Source of the DNA: DASWVC01 sp036401335
GTDB lineage: Bacteria; Verrucomicrobiota; Verrucomicrobiia; Chthoniobacterales; JAFAMB01
Direction: 5' to 3'
NCBI GenBank assembly: GCA_036401335.1
Contig: DASWVC010000159.1
Span: forward strand, 1 to 23,975
Length of the DNA: 23,975 bases
Under the pieces are notes generated by a model. The model saw only the letters and a program-made list of their open reading frames with translations, did no database searches and was not told the DNA's origin. The translations under genes were made by a program, and so were the position numbers. Of the stretch, positions 15,185 through 23,885 are shown in pieces (positions within the stretch are counted from its first letter, which is position 1; each line of letters begins with the position of its first letter).

Positions 15185-15940
15185 TCAAGCTTTCCAGCGG
15201 CGGTATTGAAACACATGGTAGGTAAGGACCAACACCAGCACGGTGCAGCTCGGGTAATAGACCAGGGCGCGGCTGTCGATGACCCCACGTGAAAATGAGT
15301 CCATGTGGTCCACCTGTGCAACGTAGGCCAGGAAATCCCGAAGCAGGCGGCTCGGGCGGTTGAGCACATACCCGACAAGCGTCAGCAGGAAATTGCCCAG
15401 CACCAGGACGGAGCTAAGCATGGCGGCGATGATCTGATTCGAGGTCATGGCCGAAGCCAAACAGCCCAAAGCAACGTTGAACATGCCCATCAGCACCAAC
15501 AGAAGGTAAGGGGCCCAGAGTTGAGCGCCAAAACCGACCGTGTTCCGGTTGCCTGACCAACCCAGGACGAGAAAGTAAAGCAGGCTCGGCAGCCAGAGGC
15601 TGAGGTAAAAAAGGAAGGCACCGCCGAACTTGGCGGCGACCACCTGCCAGTCTCGCACCGGTGCGGTCATCAGGGTTTCGATGGTCCCCAGCTTAAACTC
15701 CTCGGCGAAGGTACGCATCGTAATCACGGGAAAAACCAACAGGTAAGCCACCCAGAAGAACAGGTCATTGAAGAATGCCTGGACCACCGTGATCGCGAAA
15801 GGCGCCCGTGAAAGCGACAGCAGCGTGAAATGATAGGAAAGCCCGTTGAGGATGAGAAACAAACAGAGGACTACGTAGGCAACGGGGGAAAGGTAACAGG
15901 AGGTGAGCTCGCGTCGGAGCAGGATGAAAAGGGTCTTCAT
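15185..15940 (-). CDS. ABC-2 family permease, GldF-like
   Basis: The 251-residue inner-membrane protein has about six hydrophobic helices. It has the characteristic TFAEEFKLGTIETLMTAPV motif after the second helix, which contacts the ATPase in ABC-2 permeases of the GldF/NosY type. The N-terminus (KTLFILLRRELTSCYLSPVA) is the usual amphipathic entry of these proteins. With the ATPase nine bases upstream and the GldG-like gene downstream, it forms the membrane part of one transporter. The exported substrate is not known. Confidence 0.88.
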   Translation of the reverse strand: MKTLFILLRRELTSCYLSPVAYVVLCLFLILNGLSYHFTLLSLSRAPFAITVVQAFFNDLFFWVAYLLVFPVITMRTFAEEFKLGTIETLMTAPVRDWQVVAAKFGGAFLFYLSLWLPSLLYFLVLGWSGNRNTVGFGAQLWAPYLLLVLMGMFNVALGCLASAMTSNQIIAAMLSSVLVLGNFLLTLVGYVLNRPSRLLRDFLAYVAQVDHMDSFSRGVIDSRALVYYPSCTVLVLVLTYHVFQYRRWKA

Positions 15941-15949
15941 CAGGCAAGC

Positions 15950-16882
15950 TCAGGTGTCCGGGTGGGTGATTTCGACGAACACATCTTCGAGCGTCGCCCG
16001 GTCCTGCCTTAACTCCCGGAGCAGCCAGCCACGCTCGCCGGCAAGCCGGTAAAAGTCAGGGCGCAGGTCAACGTGGGCTTCGGTGCGGACGGTGCATTTA
16101 ACCCATCCTTCCTCAACCGTGACGGCCACGTCCTTCACGCCGGGCACGGCGAGAAGGGCAGTTTTGGGATCGTCTTTTTCGGAGCGCAGCTCCAGGTGGA
16201 TCAAGCCCGAAGTCCGCAATTGCCGGACGAGGTTGGCGGGTGAATCCGAGGCTTCGATCCGACCGCGGTGGATGATCAACACCCTCGAGCAGGTCATCTC
16301 AACCTCCGAAAGGTTGTGGGTTGAAAGCAGGATGGTGTGTTTTTCCCCGAGTGACTTGATGAGCTCGCGAACCTGCCGGATCTGGTTCGGGTCCAAGCCG
16401 ACCGTCGGCTCATCCAGGATGAGCAGGTCGGGCTCATGGATCAGGGCTTCAGCCAGGCCGACCCTTTGCCGGTAACCTTTAGATAGCGTGGAGATCATGG
16501 CGCGTTCCACCTCACGAAGGCCGCAAAGGTCGACCACGGCCCCCAAACGTTGCTTGAGCCGCCCACCGTGCACTCCTTTCAAGGCCCCGCGAAAACGCAG
16601 GTATTCCCGTACCCGCATGTCGTGGTAAAGGGGAACGTTCTCCGGAAGGTAACCCAGGCACGACCGGGCTTGCAGGGAATCCCGGAACACGTCATGGCGC
16701 GCGACAAAGGCAGATCCGGAGGTCGCCGGCATGTAGCCGGCCAGGATGCGCATGGTGGTGGTCTTGCCGGCGCCATTCGGGCCTAGAAAGCCCACGATTT
16801 CGCCTTTGCCCACCTCGAACGTAAGCCGGTCAATGGCGGTAAAACCTGCGTACCGTTTCGTAAGTTCCTCGGCTCTAATCAT
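15950..16882 (-). CDS. ABC transporter ATP-binding protein, GldA-like
   Basis: The 310-residue ATPase has Walker A GPNGAGKTT (34-42), ABC signature LSKGYRQRVGLAEAL (133-147), Walker B LLILDEPTVGLDP (153-165) and a switch histidine in LLSTHNLSEVE. A C-terminal domain of about 90 residues (LRTSGLIHLEL onward) is typical of the multidrug/GldA subfamily that powers ABC-2 permeases. It is the first gene of the leftward operon. An AAGG-type ribosome-binding site lies about 9 bases upstream of its ATG. It is divergent from sucA. The energy-coupling role is clear; the transported molecule is not. Confidence 0.92.
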   Translation of the reverse strand: MIRAEELTKRYAGFTAIDRLTFEVGKGEIVGFLGPNGAGKTTTMRILAGYMPATSGSAFVARHDVFRDSLQARSCLGYLPENVPLYHDMRVREYLRFRGALKGVHGGRLKQRLGAVVDLCGLREVERAMISTLSKGYRQRVGLAEALIHEPDLLILDEPTVGLDPNQIRQVRELIKSLGEKHTILLSTHNLSEVEMTCSRVLIIHRGRIEASDSPANLVRQLRTSGLIHLELRSEKDDPKTALLAVPGVKDVAVTVEEGWVKCTVRTEAHVDLRPDFYRLAGERGWLLRELRQDRATLEDVFVEITHPDT

Positions 16883-17119
16883 GAATCTTGACCTTGGGCT
16901 GAAACCGCTCTGCCCGCCCCGGCTGCTACCCGCTGAACACAGGCCACGGCCTCGGGCGCTTCATCTACGGTGCGGCATGGAGGGGTGTCAATCTGCGTTT
17001 TGACAGGGTTCCAGCGTCCCCCCTTGCCGAGGGGCCAGCCCGCAAAAACCGGAATTTTTATTTGGGTGTCGCAAAACTTCGCTTAGATTATCGATCCACC
17101 GCTCTTAACGAGCTTGAGG
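16883..17119. promoter_or_regulatory. Divergent promoter region between gldA-like gene and sucA
   Basis: The 237 bases hold no gene. A perfect TTGACA occurs at 17000-17005 but has no -10 box at proper spacing. A second weak candidate for sucA is TTGGGT (17062-17067) with TAGATT (17084-17089) at 16-base spacing, within an AT-richer stretch. Confidence 0.3.
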
Positions 17120-19891
17120 ATGAAAACATCTTATTTGAACGATTGGAACGCCGATCTTCTGGACGAGTACTACCAGCGTTGGAAACAAGATCCGGTATCC
17201 GTTGATTCGAGTTGGTCTGCGTTTTTTGAAGGGTTTGAATTGGGGAGCGCACCCGGCCGGAATGGCAAAGACCATGGGGGTATCGACCCCGGTACCGCCG
17301 TTTCCGAGCCCGAGGCTGGCGACAAGTTGCGCGACCGGGTCGACGGCCTTGTTTACAAGTACCGGATCCTGGGCCACCTGCAGGCGTCCTTGGATCCCCT
17401 GACCGAGGAAAAACCGATGGTTCCCGCCCTGCGCCTGGCCGAACTTGGCCTCGGAGACGTCCCCTTGGAGACCGTGGTCTCGTGCAGTTCTTTCCGCAAC
17501 GGCGAAAGAATGCCTTTAGGCAAGCTGTTTGACGACCTGAACCGGGCCTACAGCCATACGGTGGCCGTTGAGTTCATGCACATCCAGAACGAGAAGGTGC
17601 GCACGTGGGTGCGTGACCGGATCGAAAATCGGTCCCTTCAACCGGGGCCGGACGCGGAGGCGCAAAAGGGGTACCTGCGTTGCTTGCTGGAGGCAGAAAC
17701 GTTTGAGCAGTTCGTCCACACGAAGTTCATCGGGCAGAAACGTTTTTCCCTGCAAGGCGCAGAGAGCCTGATGGTCATCCTGGAGACCCTTCTGGAACGG
17801 GCGTCTCAGAGCGGGGTGCGTGAGATCGTCATGGGCATGGCCCACCGGGGTCGCTTGACGGTGTTGGCCAACTTTCTCCGGAAGGGCTACAACACGATCT
17901 TTAAAGAATTCTCTGAAAATTACGTTCCCGACCTGGTCGCCGGAGATGGGGACGTGAAATACCACCTCGGGTACGAAAGCGTACGGAAAACCGGGAATGG
18001 CAAGGAGGTTGCCATTCGGTTGGCTGCAAACCCCAGTCACCTGGAAATTGTGAATCCTGTGGTGGAAGGCAAGGCCCGTGCACGCCAGCGCATCCTGGAA
18101 GACACCGAAGAACGGCAGCAGGTGTTGCCGCTTCTCCTGCACGGGGACGCAGCGTTTGCGGGTCAAGGAGTTGTGGCCGAGACCTTGAACCTTTCGCAGC
18201 TGCCGGGTTACGAGACGGGGGGAACGGTCCACGTCATCGTTAACAACCAGATTGGTTTTACCACGTTGCCGGCCGATGCCCGGTCGAGCACGTATTGTAC
18301 CGACGTTGCGAAAATGATCGAGGCACCCATCTTCCATGTAAATGGGGATGACCCGGTGGCCGTGGCATTTGTGGCCGAGCTGGCCCTCGATTTTCGCCAG
18401 GAGTTCAGCCGTGACGTGGTGCTCGACATGTACTGTTACCGGCGGTACGGCCATAACGAAACCGATGAACCGGGCTACACGCAGCCAAAGCTGTACAAAA
18501 AGATTCAGGCTTACCCGCCGGTCACGAAGCTTTTCAAAAACCGCCTGCTGCAATCGGGCGTGTTGACGGGCGAACAGGCGGAAGAACTTGAAAAAGAGTT
18601 CCGGGCCCGCCTGGAAAACGCGTTGCACGAGGTTCAGACCACGGAAGTGAAGTCCAAACAGGAACACCGGGGCAGCTTTGATGAGTCGACCGCCATTTTC
18701 CAACCGGACTACAGCCATGAAGAGCCCGATACTCGGGTGAGCCGTGACGTGCTCGATTTTATCGTCGACCGCATCACGCAGGCGCCGGAAGGCTTTCGGG
18801 TGCAGCCTCAGATCCGGAAGATGCTGTTGGAACGGCGGCGGAAATCCCATGCCGAAGGTGGTCCTTACGACTGGTCTTTTGGTGAGACCCTTGCGTTTGG
18901 CACGTTGCTCGTTGAAGGCGTGCCGGTCCGGCTTTCCGGGCAGGACAGCCGCCGCGGCACCTTCAGCCAGCGGCATTCGGTGCTTTACGACGTGGAGGAT
19001 CGTGAACGTTCTTACATCCCGCTGGCCAACATCAAACCCGGCCAGGCGCGTTTCTGCGTCTACAACAGCATGTTGTCGGAAGCGGCCGTGCTTGGGTTTG
19101 ATTACGGTTACTCACTGGATTACCCGCAGATGCTCTGCTTGTGGGAGGCCCAGTTTGGTGATTTCGCCAACGGCGCCCAAGTCGTCATCGATCAGTTCAT
19201 TGTGAGTTCGGAATCGAAATGGCAGCGTCCGAGCGGCATTGTGTTGCTGCTGCCCCACGGTTACGAAGGGCAAGGACCGGAGCATTCGAGTGCGCGGTTG
19301 GAGCGTTACCTGCAGTTGTGTGCAGAGGAAAATATCCAGGTTTGTTACCTGACGACGCCGGCCCAGTACTTTCACGTTTTGCGCCGTCAGATGAAGCGCG
19401 ATTTTCAAAAGCCGCTGGTGCTTATGACGCCAAAATCGTTGCTGCGCAATGAACGGGCGGTTTCGCGGATTGAGGAATTCACGAACGCCAGCTTTCAGAC
19501 GGTGCTTGGTCCGACCTTGCTGGGCGAGGCCAAGGAGGTCAGGCGAGTGGTGTTTTGCACGGGCAAAGTGTACTACGACCTGCTCAAGTACCAGGAACAG
19601 GAGCAGCGCCGCGACACGGCCCTGGTTCGGATCGAGCAATTGTACCCGCTCGGTGGTGAGGCATTGACAAAAGCGATTGAAAGCCTGCATCGAGTCAACT
19701 CCTGGGTCTGGTGCCAGGAAGAGCCGCGTAACATGGGGGCCTGGTCGTTTCTGGAGCCTCAGTTGGAGAAGATTCTAGGGCATCCGGCTGCCTACGCCGG
19801 ACGCAGTGCCGCCGCCAGCACCGCAGTGGGTTCTAAAGCCTGGCACGACCAGCAGCAAAAGGACCTTGTTCAGCACGCCTTTAGCCTTTAA
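17120..19891 (+). CDS. sucA: 2-oxoglutarate dehydrogenase E1 component
   Basis: The 923-residue thiamine-diphosphate enzyme decarboxylates 2-oxoglutarate and passes the succinyl group to the lipoyl arm of E2, in the TCA cycle. The N-terminus carries the E1o signature NDWNADLLDEYYQRWKQDP. The catalytic MAHRGRLTVLANF lies at about 240-252 (H242). The cofactor motif runs from HGDAAFAGQGVVAET (341-355) to VNNQIGFTT (N375). LPHGYEGQGPEHSSARLER is the typical pyrimidine-domain segment. The C-terminus has WCQEEPRNMGAW. ATG 17120 is preferred over an in-frame TTG six bases earlier; gagg lies too close to be an ideal ribosome-binding site. The sucB gene follows after 17 bases. Confidence 0.97.
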   Translation: MKTSYLNDWNADLLDEYYQRWKQDPVSVDSSWSAFFEGFELGSAPGRNGKDHGGIDPGTAVSEPEAGDKLRDRVDGLVYKYRILGHLQASLDPLTEEKPMVPALRLAELGLGDVPLETVVSCSSFRNGERMPLGKLFDDLNRAYSHTVAVEFMHIQNEKVRTWVRDRIENRSLQPGPDAEAQKGYLRCLLEAETFEQFVHTKFIGQKRFSLQGAESLMVILETLLERASQSGVREIVMGMAHRGRLTVLANFLRKGYNTIFKEFSENYVPDLVAGDGDVKYHLGYESVRKTGNGKEVAIRLAANPSHLEIVNPVVEGKARARQRILEDTEERQQVLPLLLHGDAAFAGQGVVAETLNLSQLPGYETGGTVHVIVNNQIGFTTLPADARSSTYCTDVAKMIEAPIFHVNGDDPVAVAFVAELALDFRQEFSRDVVLDMYCYRRYGHNETDEPGYTQPKLYKKIQAYPPVTKLFKNRLLQSGVLTGEQAEELEKEFRARLENALHEVQTTEVKSKQEHRGSFDESTAIFQPDYSHEEPDTRVSRDVLDFIVDRITQAPEGFRVQPQIRKMLLERRRKSHAEGGPYDWSFGETLAFGTLLVEGVPVRLSGQDSRRGTFSQRHSVLYDVEDRERSYIPLANIKPGQARFCVYNSMLSEAAVLGFDYGYSLDYPQMLCLWEAQFGDFANGAQVVIDQFIVSSESKWQRPSGIVLLLPHGYEGQGPEHSSARLERYLQLCAEENIQVCYLTTPAQYFHVLRRQMKRDFQKPLVLMTPKSLLRNERAVSRIEEFTNASFQTVLGPTLLGEAKEVRRVVFCTGKVYYDLLKYQEQEQRRDTALVRIEQLYPLGGEALTKAIESLHRVNSWVWCQEEPRNMGAWSFLEPQLEKILGHPAAYAGRSAAASTAVGSKAWHDQQQKDLVQHAFSL

Positions 19892-19908
19892 CGGTTTGGG
19901 CAACCCCC

Positions 19909-21225
19909 ATGAGCACTGAAATCAAGATCCCATCCGTAGGCGAATCGATTACCTCTGGCGTCTTGTCGGCTTGGTTGAAGCAAAATGGCGATGTCGTGAA
20001 AGACGGCGAACCCATTTTCAGCCTGGAAACGGACAAGATCTCGACGGAAATCCCTTCCCCGACCGCGGGCAAGATCACGATCCAGGTGGAGGCCGGGACG
20101 GAGGTCACCATTGGTCAAGTCGTGGGGGTGATTGAACCTGTGGGCGAGGCTGTGGGCACGAAAGGGGTGCCGACGGCTGCAGCGGTTCCGGCAGCCGAGG
20201 CGCCGGCCTCCCCGAGTTCGGCGGCGGTCGCCGCACCGGTGGAGACAGAAAAACCGGCAGCAAAGGTTGAGGAAGTTACCCTGCCCCCGTCGGTTCGGCG
20301 GCTGTCCCAGGAGGAAAGGATTCCCTTGGAACAGGTATCGGGTACCGGAAAGCGGGGGCAGGTGACCAAGGCGGACCTGGTTGATTTCATGGAGAAACGC
20401 CACGCTGCCCCTCCGCCACCGGCCGTCGCTGAACCGGTTGCCGCCACGGCGCTGGTTCCACCGGCAGCGGTGGTGAAACCGGAAGAGGCATCGCGCCTGG
20501 CGACACCAACTCCTTCTGGGGGGGATAATCGGACCACCAGGCGCAAGATGAGCCCTTTGCGACGTAAGATCGCGTCTCAATTGGTTTTGGCCCAGCAAAG
20601 CGCGGCCATGCTCACGACGTTTAATGAGTGTGACATGTCCGGCATCATGGCTTTACGGGCCAAGTACCAGGACGCTTTTCAAAAGCGTCATGGCGTTAAA
20701 CTTGGTTTTATGTCCTTCTTCATCAAGGCGGTAGTGGATGCCTTGCAGGCCGTTCCGGCGCTGAACGCCCGCCTTGATGGAGACGATCTTGTTGAAAACC
20801 ATTACTACGACATTGGGGTGGCGGTAGGCACGCCGCGCGGGTTGGTTGTGCCCGTGATTCGCGACGCGGAGGTTAAAAGCTTTGCGCAACTGGAACGGGA
20901 CATTGTGGAATATGCAAAACGCGCCCGGGACGGAAAGCTGCAACTGGCTGACCTCACGGGCGGGGTTTTTACGATCACCAACGGCGGCATTTACGGGTCA
21001 TTACTGAGCACCCCAATTTTGAACCCGCCGCAAAGCGGGATTCTGGGCATGCACAAAATCCAACCCCGCCCGGTAGCGATTGGCGACAAAGTTGACGTGC
21101 GGCCGATGATGTACCTGGCAGTCAGCTATGACCATCGGGTGGTGGACGGCCAGGAAGCAGTCACCTTTCTGGTAAGGGTCAAGGACTGCCTTGAAGATCC
21201 CTCCCGGCTGCTTCTTCAAGGCTAG
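19909..21225 (+). CDS. sucB: Dihydrolipoyllysine succinyltransferase (E2 of 2-oxoglutarate dehydrogenase)
   Basis: The 438-residue core protein of the complex moves the succinyl group from lipoate to CoA. The lipoyl domain has K43 in the ETDKIS motif, the site of lipoylation. An Ala/Pro-rich linker follows. The peripheral-subunit-binding domain lies at about 125-161 (PPSVRRLSQEERIPLEQVSG). A second Ala/Pro linker leads to the catalytic domain, starting near RRKMSPLRRKIASQL and ending with the active-site SYDHRVVDG (H409, D413). The start motif IKIPSVGESITSG is the E2o type. It is in an operon with sucA. The E3 gene (lpd) is not in the window, so E3 must be encoded elsewhere. Confidence 0.97.
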   Translation: MSTEIKIPSVGESITSGVLSAWLKQNGDVVKDGEPIFSLETDKISTEIPSPTAGKITIQVEAGTEVTIGQVVGVIEPVGEAVGTKGVPTAAAVPAAEAPASPSSAAVAAPVETEKPAAKVEEVTLPPSVRRLSQEERIPLEQVSGTGKRGQVTKADLVDFMEKRHAAPPPPAVAEPVAATALVPPAAVVKPEEASRLATPTPSGGDNRTTRRKMSPLRRKIASQLVLAQQSAAMLTTFNECDMSGIMALRAKYQDAFQKRHGVKLGFMSFFIKAVVDALQAVPALNARLDGDDLVENHYYDIGVAVGTPRGLVVPVIRDAEVKSFAQLERDIVEYAKRARDGKLQLADLTGGVFTITNGGIYGSLLSTPILNPPQSGILGMHKIQPRPVAIGDKVDVRPMMYLAVSYDHRVVDGQEAVTFLVRVKDCLEDPSRLLLQG

Positions 21226-21238
21226 GGGCGCGCGGCAC

Positions 21239-21439
21239 CTATTTTCGCGTGGAGAATCGCTGCCCCGCCATCCGGATGAGCGATCGCGCCAGCGCCCGCG
21301 CAAAGATTTTAAGCCACGGATAGCGCCTCCAGTTGGGCCGGGGCCGCGGGGGCCGGAGCGGCCGCCACAAATAGCCGATCACGATCCGCAAAGTGCCGAT
21401 CGTGATCAGCATGACGATCAAGGCCGCAATCAGGAGCAT
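21239..21439 (-). CDS. Possible small single-span membrane protein
   Basis: The 66-residue product starts MLLIAALIVMLITIGTLRIV, a strong membrane helix. It then has a Pro/Arg-rich stretch (WRPLRPPRPRPNWRRYPW) and a basic amphipathic end (IFARALARSLIRMAG). An in-frame extension to 21580 exists, but it reads through the repeat element and is unlikely. It converges with sucB 13 bases away. No family is recognised; the helix followed by basic residues fits an inner-membrane protein with a cytoplasmic tail. It may be only a chance frame. Confidence 0.45.
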   Translation of the reverse strand: MLLIAALIVMLITIGTLRIVIGYLWRPLRPPRPRPNWRRYPWLKIFARALARSLIRMAGQRFSTRK

Positions 21440-21525
21440 GTCCCGACTCTCGTGTACGAATTCCGGGTTCTCAAATCGGGGGAATGGGGCCGTAAAGCGG
21501 CAGTGCCGGCCACGAAAGGCTCGGT

Positions 21526-21613
21526 CCGGTAGGGCGGCGAGTCCGTTCCTGACCGGGAAAAGGCGGCCCCGGCACGCCAATCCCGGCGGCGAAGGGACTC
21601 GCCACCCTACCGG
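21526..21613. repeat. 88-base inverted-repeat element (MITE/REP-like)
   Basis: The ends ccggtagggcggcgagtcc (21526-21544) and ggactcgccaccctaccgg (21595-21613) are inverted copies of 19 bases with one mismatch. An inner ggcggcgaagggactcgcc hairpin-like segment begins at 21585. The right half (21582-21613) matches 7507-7538 with about one difference. The left arm matches 7349-7363. It is therefore another member of the family found after menG. It lies in the gap between the small membrane protein and the Nudix gene. Confidence 0.75.
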
Positions 21614-21639
21614 AAGGGTGCACCACCGGGTTTTGTTAG

Positions 21640-22266
21640 CTAATCAAAATGGGGTTGGGCTTGAGGGTCGAGGCGTTGGCGGAAGCAATAAGCGATCTGC
21701 TCCGGCAACACCCGTTCTTCTGAAAGCGGGGGCAGTTGGTGCGCGCCGAAAAACCCGACCTCGGAGGTTTCCATGCTGGAAGCCGCCCGCCCGCCTGTCT
21801 GTTCACAGAGGATGAACAGCTTGTAAACATGGTAGGCAAAAAGGGGGTAATGCGCATGTTTGGCGCGGTCGTAGACCGCCAGCAAACGGCTCGCTTTGGC
21901 TTCAAAACCCGATTCTTCACGAACCTCGCGCTCCACCGCTTCGGAGGGGGAATCGTTGACGTCGGCCCACCCGCCCGGCAACGTCCAGCGGCCGTCTGCC
22001 CGCTCCCGGACAAGCAGGACGGTGTCGTCGCGAAACACCACCCCCCGAACGTCAACCTTGGGAGTCGCATAACCCGTTTCCTGGTTAAAGAGGGCGCGGA
22101 TCGGGCCGGAATCGAGGTTGGAGTGCTGCGCAAAGATTTCCACGGCCAATTCCTGCAGTTTCTCGTAACGTTCGCGGTCGTAAGGTGACTCCGAGAAGTG
22201 CAATCCAGTCTGGGCGATGGCCTGGATCTCCCTCGCCCATCGCAGCCAGTGTGGTTCTTGCGTCAT
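21640..22266 (-). CDS. Nudix hydrolase with Nudix_N domain
   Basis: The 208-residue protein has an N-terminal helical domain (WLRWAREIQAIAQTGLHFS, then SPYDRERYEKLQELAVEIFA). This is typical of YjhB-like Nudix proteins, some of which act on ADP-ribose or other nucleoside diphosphate derivatives. The Nudix fold starts with KVDVRGVVFRDDTVLLVRE and the box runs from G99 to F121, ending REVREESGF (113-121). The family pattern Gx5Ex7REUxEExGU is kept except that D105 stands where the first Glu is usual. The catalytic REVREE part is complete. An AAAGG ribosome-binding site precedes the ATG. It is divergent from the alkylation-repair genes; the natural substrate is uncertain. Confidence 0.88.
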   Translation of the reverse strand: MTQEPHWLRWAREIQAIAQTGLHFSESPYDRERYEKLQELAVEIFAQHSNLDSGPIRALFNQETGYATPKVDVRGVVFRDDTVLLVRERADGRWTLPGGWADVNDSPSEAVEREVREESGFEAKASRLLAVYDRAKHAHYPLFAYHVYKLFILCEQTGGRAASSMETSEVGFFGAHQLPPLSEERVLPEQIAYCFRQRLDPQAQPHFD

Positions 22267-22422
22267 AGTCTACCTTTCTAACCCGGGACAACGCCAAAGT
22301 AAAACCGCTGGAAAAGGCCACAGCTGCCGGTTGGAGCGCGTGAAAAACCGGGGGTTACGGAGACCCATCTTCATGGCCGAAAACGGCGAGACTAAGTTTG
22401 CGGCAGGCCCTATTTTGCGGGC

Positions 22423-23850
22423 GTGAACCTTGCGCCTGAGCACCTCTACCAAGCCGTCGTCAGCCGGGACCACCGGTTTGATGGGGTGTTTTACGTGGGC
22501 GTCCAATCGACCGGAATTTACTGTCGCACCATCTGCCCTTCCCGACGGCCCGCCTACCGTCACTGCCGCTTTTTCCGGCATGCGGTCCTCGCGGAAGTCG
22601 CCGGGTTTCGCCCATGCCTGCGCTGCCGTCCGGAGCAGGCTCCCGGGCACGCAACGGTGGACGCCTGGCACCGTCATTCCGACCGGTTGGTGCGGGTCCT
22701 GGACCAGGGGGTGTTCCGCGACCATCGCGTGCCTGCGGTAGCACGGCTTTTCGGCTTGAGCGATCGCCAGTTCCGCCGGGCCACGCTGCAAGCCTACGGC
22801 GTGTCTCCCGTGGAAATCGCGCAAACGCAGCGTTTGCTATTCGCCAAACAGCTGTTGAGCGACACCGCTTTGCCTATCGGGCAGGTCGCTTTGGCTTCGG
22901 GTTTCGGCAGCCTGCGCCGTTTCAATGCATTGTTTGCCGGCCGTTACCGGCTGACGCCGTCAGAGGTGCGGAGCAGCCGACGCGCAAGTCCGGCCGGACA
23001 GTGGATCACTTGCCGACTGGCGTACCGGCCTCCGTTTGACTGGGAAGGACTGCTGGCTTTTCTGAGGGTGCGAGCCATTCCCAGGGTTGAGCGGGTCACC
23101 TCGTCAACTTACGAGCGGACGGCGGCCTGGAACGGCGCTGCGGGTCTGATTCGGGTGAGCCATCGGCCGGAGGCGCGGGCCGTGGCGGTTTCGGTCACCC
23201 CCTCATTGGTGCCGGTGCTTGGCCGGGTCGTGACACGGGTCCGCCGCCTTTTGGACCTTGATGCCCATCCGGAACGGATCTCCCAGCATCTGGCGGATCT
23301 CCCGGATTACCTGCCGGGCACGCGTTTGCCGGGAGCCTTCGATGCCTTTGAGGTGAGCGTGCGGGCAATCCTCGGGCAACAGGTGAGTGTTCGGGCCGCG
23401 ACCACGCTGGCCGGACGTTTGGCCAACCGGTTTGGCACTTGCGTGAACACCGGCGATGAGGAGCTGAACGGAACGATGCCGTCGGCCAGCGTCCTTGCCG
23501 TCCTTGAGCCTGGCGAGCTGGCAGGGCTCGGTATTCTTCCTGCCCGGGCAGCCGCCATTCTGGCTTTGGCCAGAGAGGTCGCCTCGGGGCGGCTGGTCCT
23601 TGAATTTTCCTCCGCTCCGATCGACGTGACGCTCGCGCGCCTGAAGATGTTGCCGGGGGTGGGCGAGTGGACGGCGCAATATTTGGCCATGCGGGCTTTG
23701 CACTGGCCCGATGCGTTCCCGGCCTTGGACCTCGGCATCCGCCGGGCCCTCGGAAACCTGTCCGCGGCGGCAGTCTTGCAACGGGCGCAGTTCTGGCGCC
23801 CTTGGCGGGCCTACGCCGCCATCCACCTCTGGCGAACCAGCCCCCCGTGA
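22423..23850 (+). CDS. Ada-N / AraC-HTH / AlkA fusion: alkylation-response regulator and 3-methyladenine DNA glycosylase
   Basis: The 475-residue protein joins three functions. Residues 8-72 are the Ada zinc domain, with Cys ligands C34, C38, C65 and C68 in GIYCRTICPS and CLRCRP; in Ada one of these cysteines takes methyl groups from phosphotriesters and so senses damage. Residues about 85-185 are an AraC-type double HTH (ARLFGLSDRQFRRA; LASGFGSLRRFN). Residues about 190-300 are the AlkA N-terminal domain. Residues 305-475 are the HhH-GPD glycosylase, with MLPGVGEWTAQYLAMRAL and catalytic D436. It should sense methylation, activate its operon and excise alkylated bases. GTG 22423 is the start. 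A separate methyltransferase gene follows after 35 bases. Confidence 0.92.
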   Translation: MNLAPEHLYQAVVSRDHRFDGVFYVGVQSTGIYCRTICPSRRPAYRHCRFFRHAVLAEVAGFRPCLRCRPEQAPGHATVDAWHRHSDRLVRVLDQGVFRDHRVPAVARLFGLSDRQFRRATLQAYGVSPVEIAQTQRLLFAKQLLSDTALPIGQVALASGFGSLRRFNALFAGRYRLTPSEVRSSRRASPAGQWITCRLAYRPPFDWEGLLAFLRVRAIPRVERVTSSTYERTAAWNGAAGLIRVSHRPEARAVAVSVTPSLVPVLGRVVTRVRRLLDLDAHPERISQHLADLPDYLPGTRLPGAFDAFEVSVRAILGQQVSVRAATTLAGRLANRFGTCVNTGDEELNGTMPSASVLAVLEPGELAGLGILPARAAAILALAREVASGRLVLEFSSAPIDVTLARLKMLPGVGEWTAQYLAMRALHWPDAFPALDLGIRRALGNLSAAAVLQRAQFWRPWRAYAAIHLWRTSPP

Positions 23851-23885
23851 ATGCCAATGAACTGCCGGAAGGCCCCTCTTAGCTT

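Noticed and set aside
17000..17005. Perfect TTGACA upstream of sucA
   Set aside because: No -10-like hexamer lies 15-19 bases downstream, so it was not called as a promoter.
17516..18976. Leftward frame of 486 codons inside sucA
   Set aside because: sucA has complete E1 motifs throughout; the antisense product resembles no family and is typical of GC-rich antisense openness.
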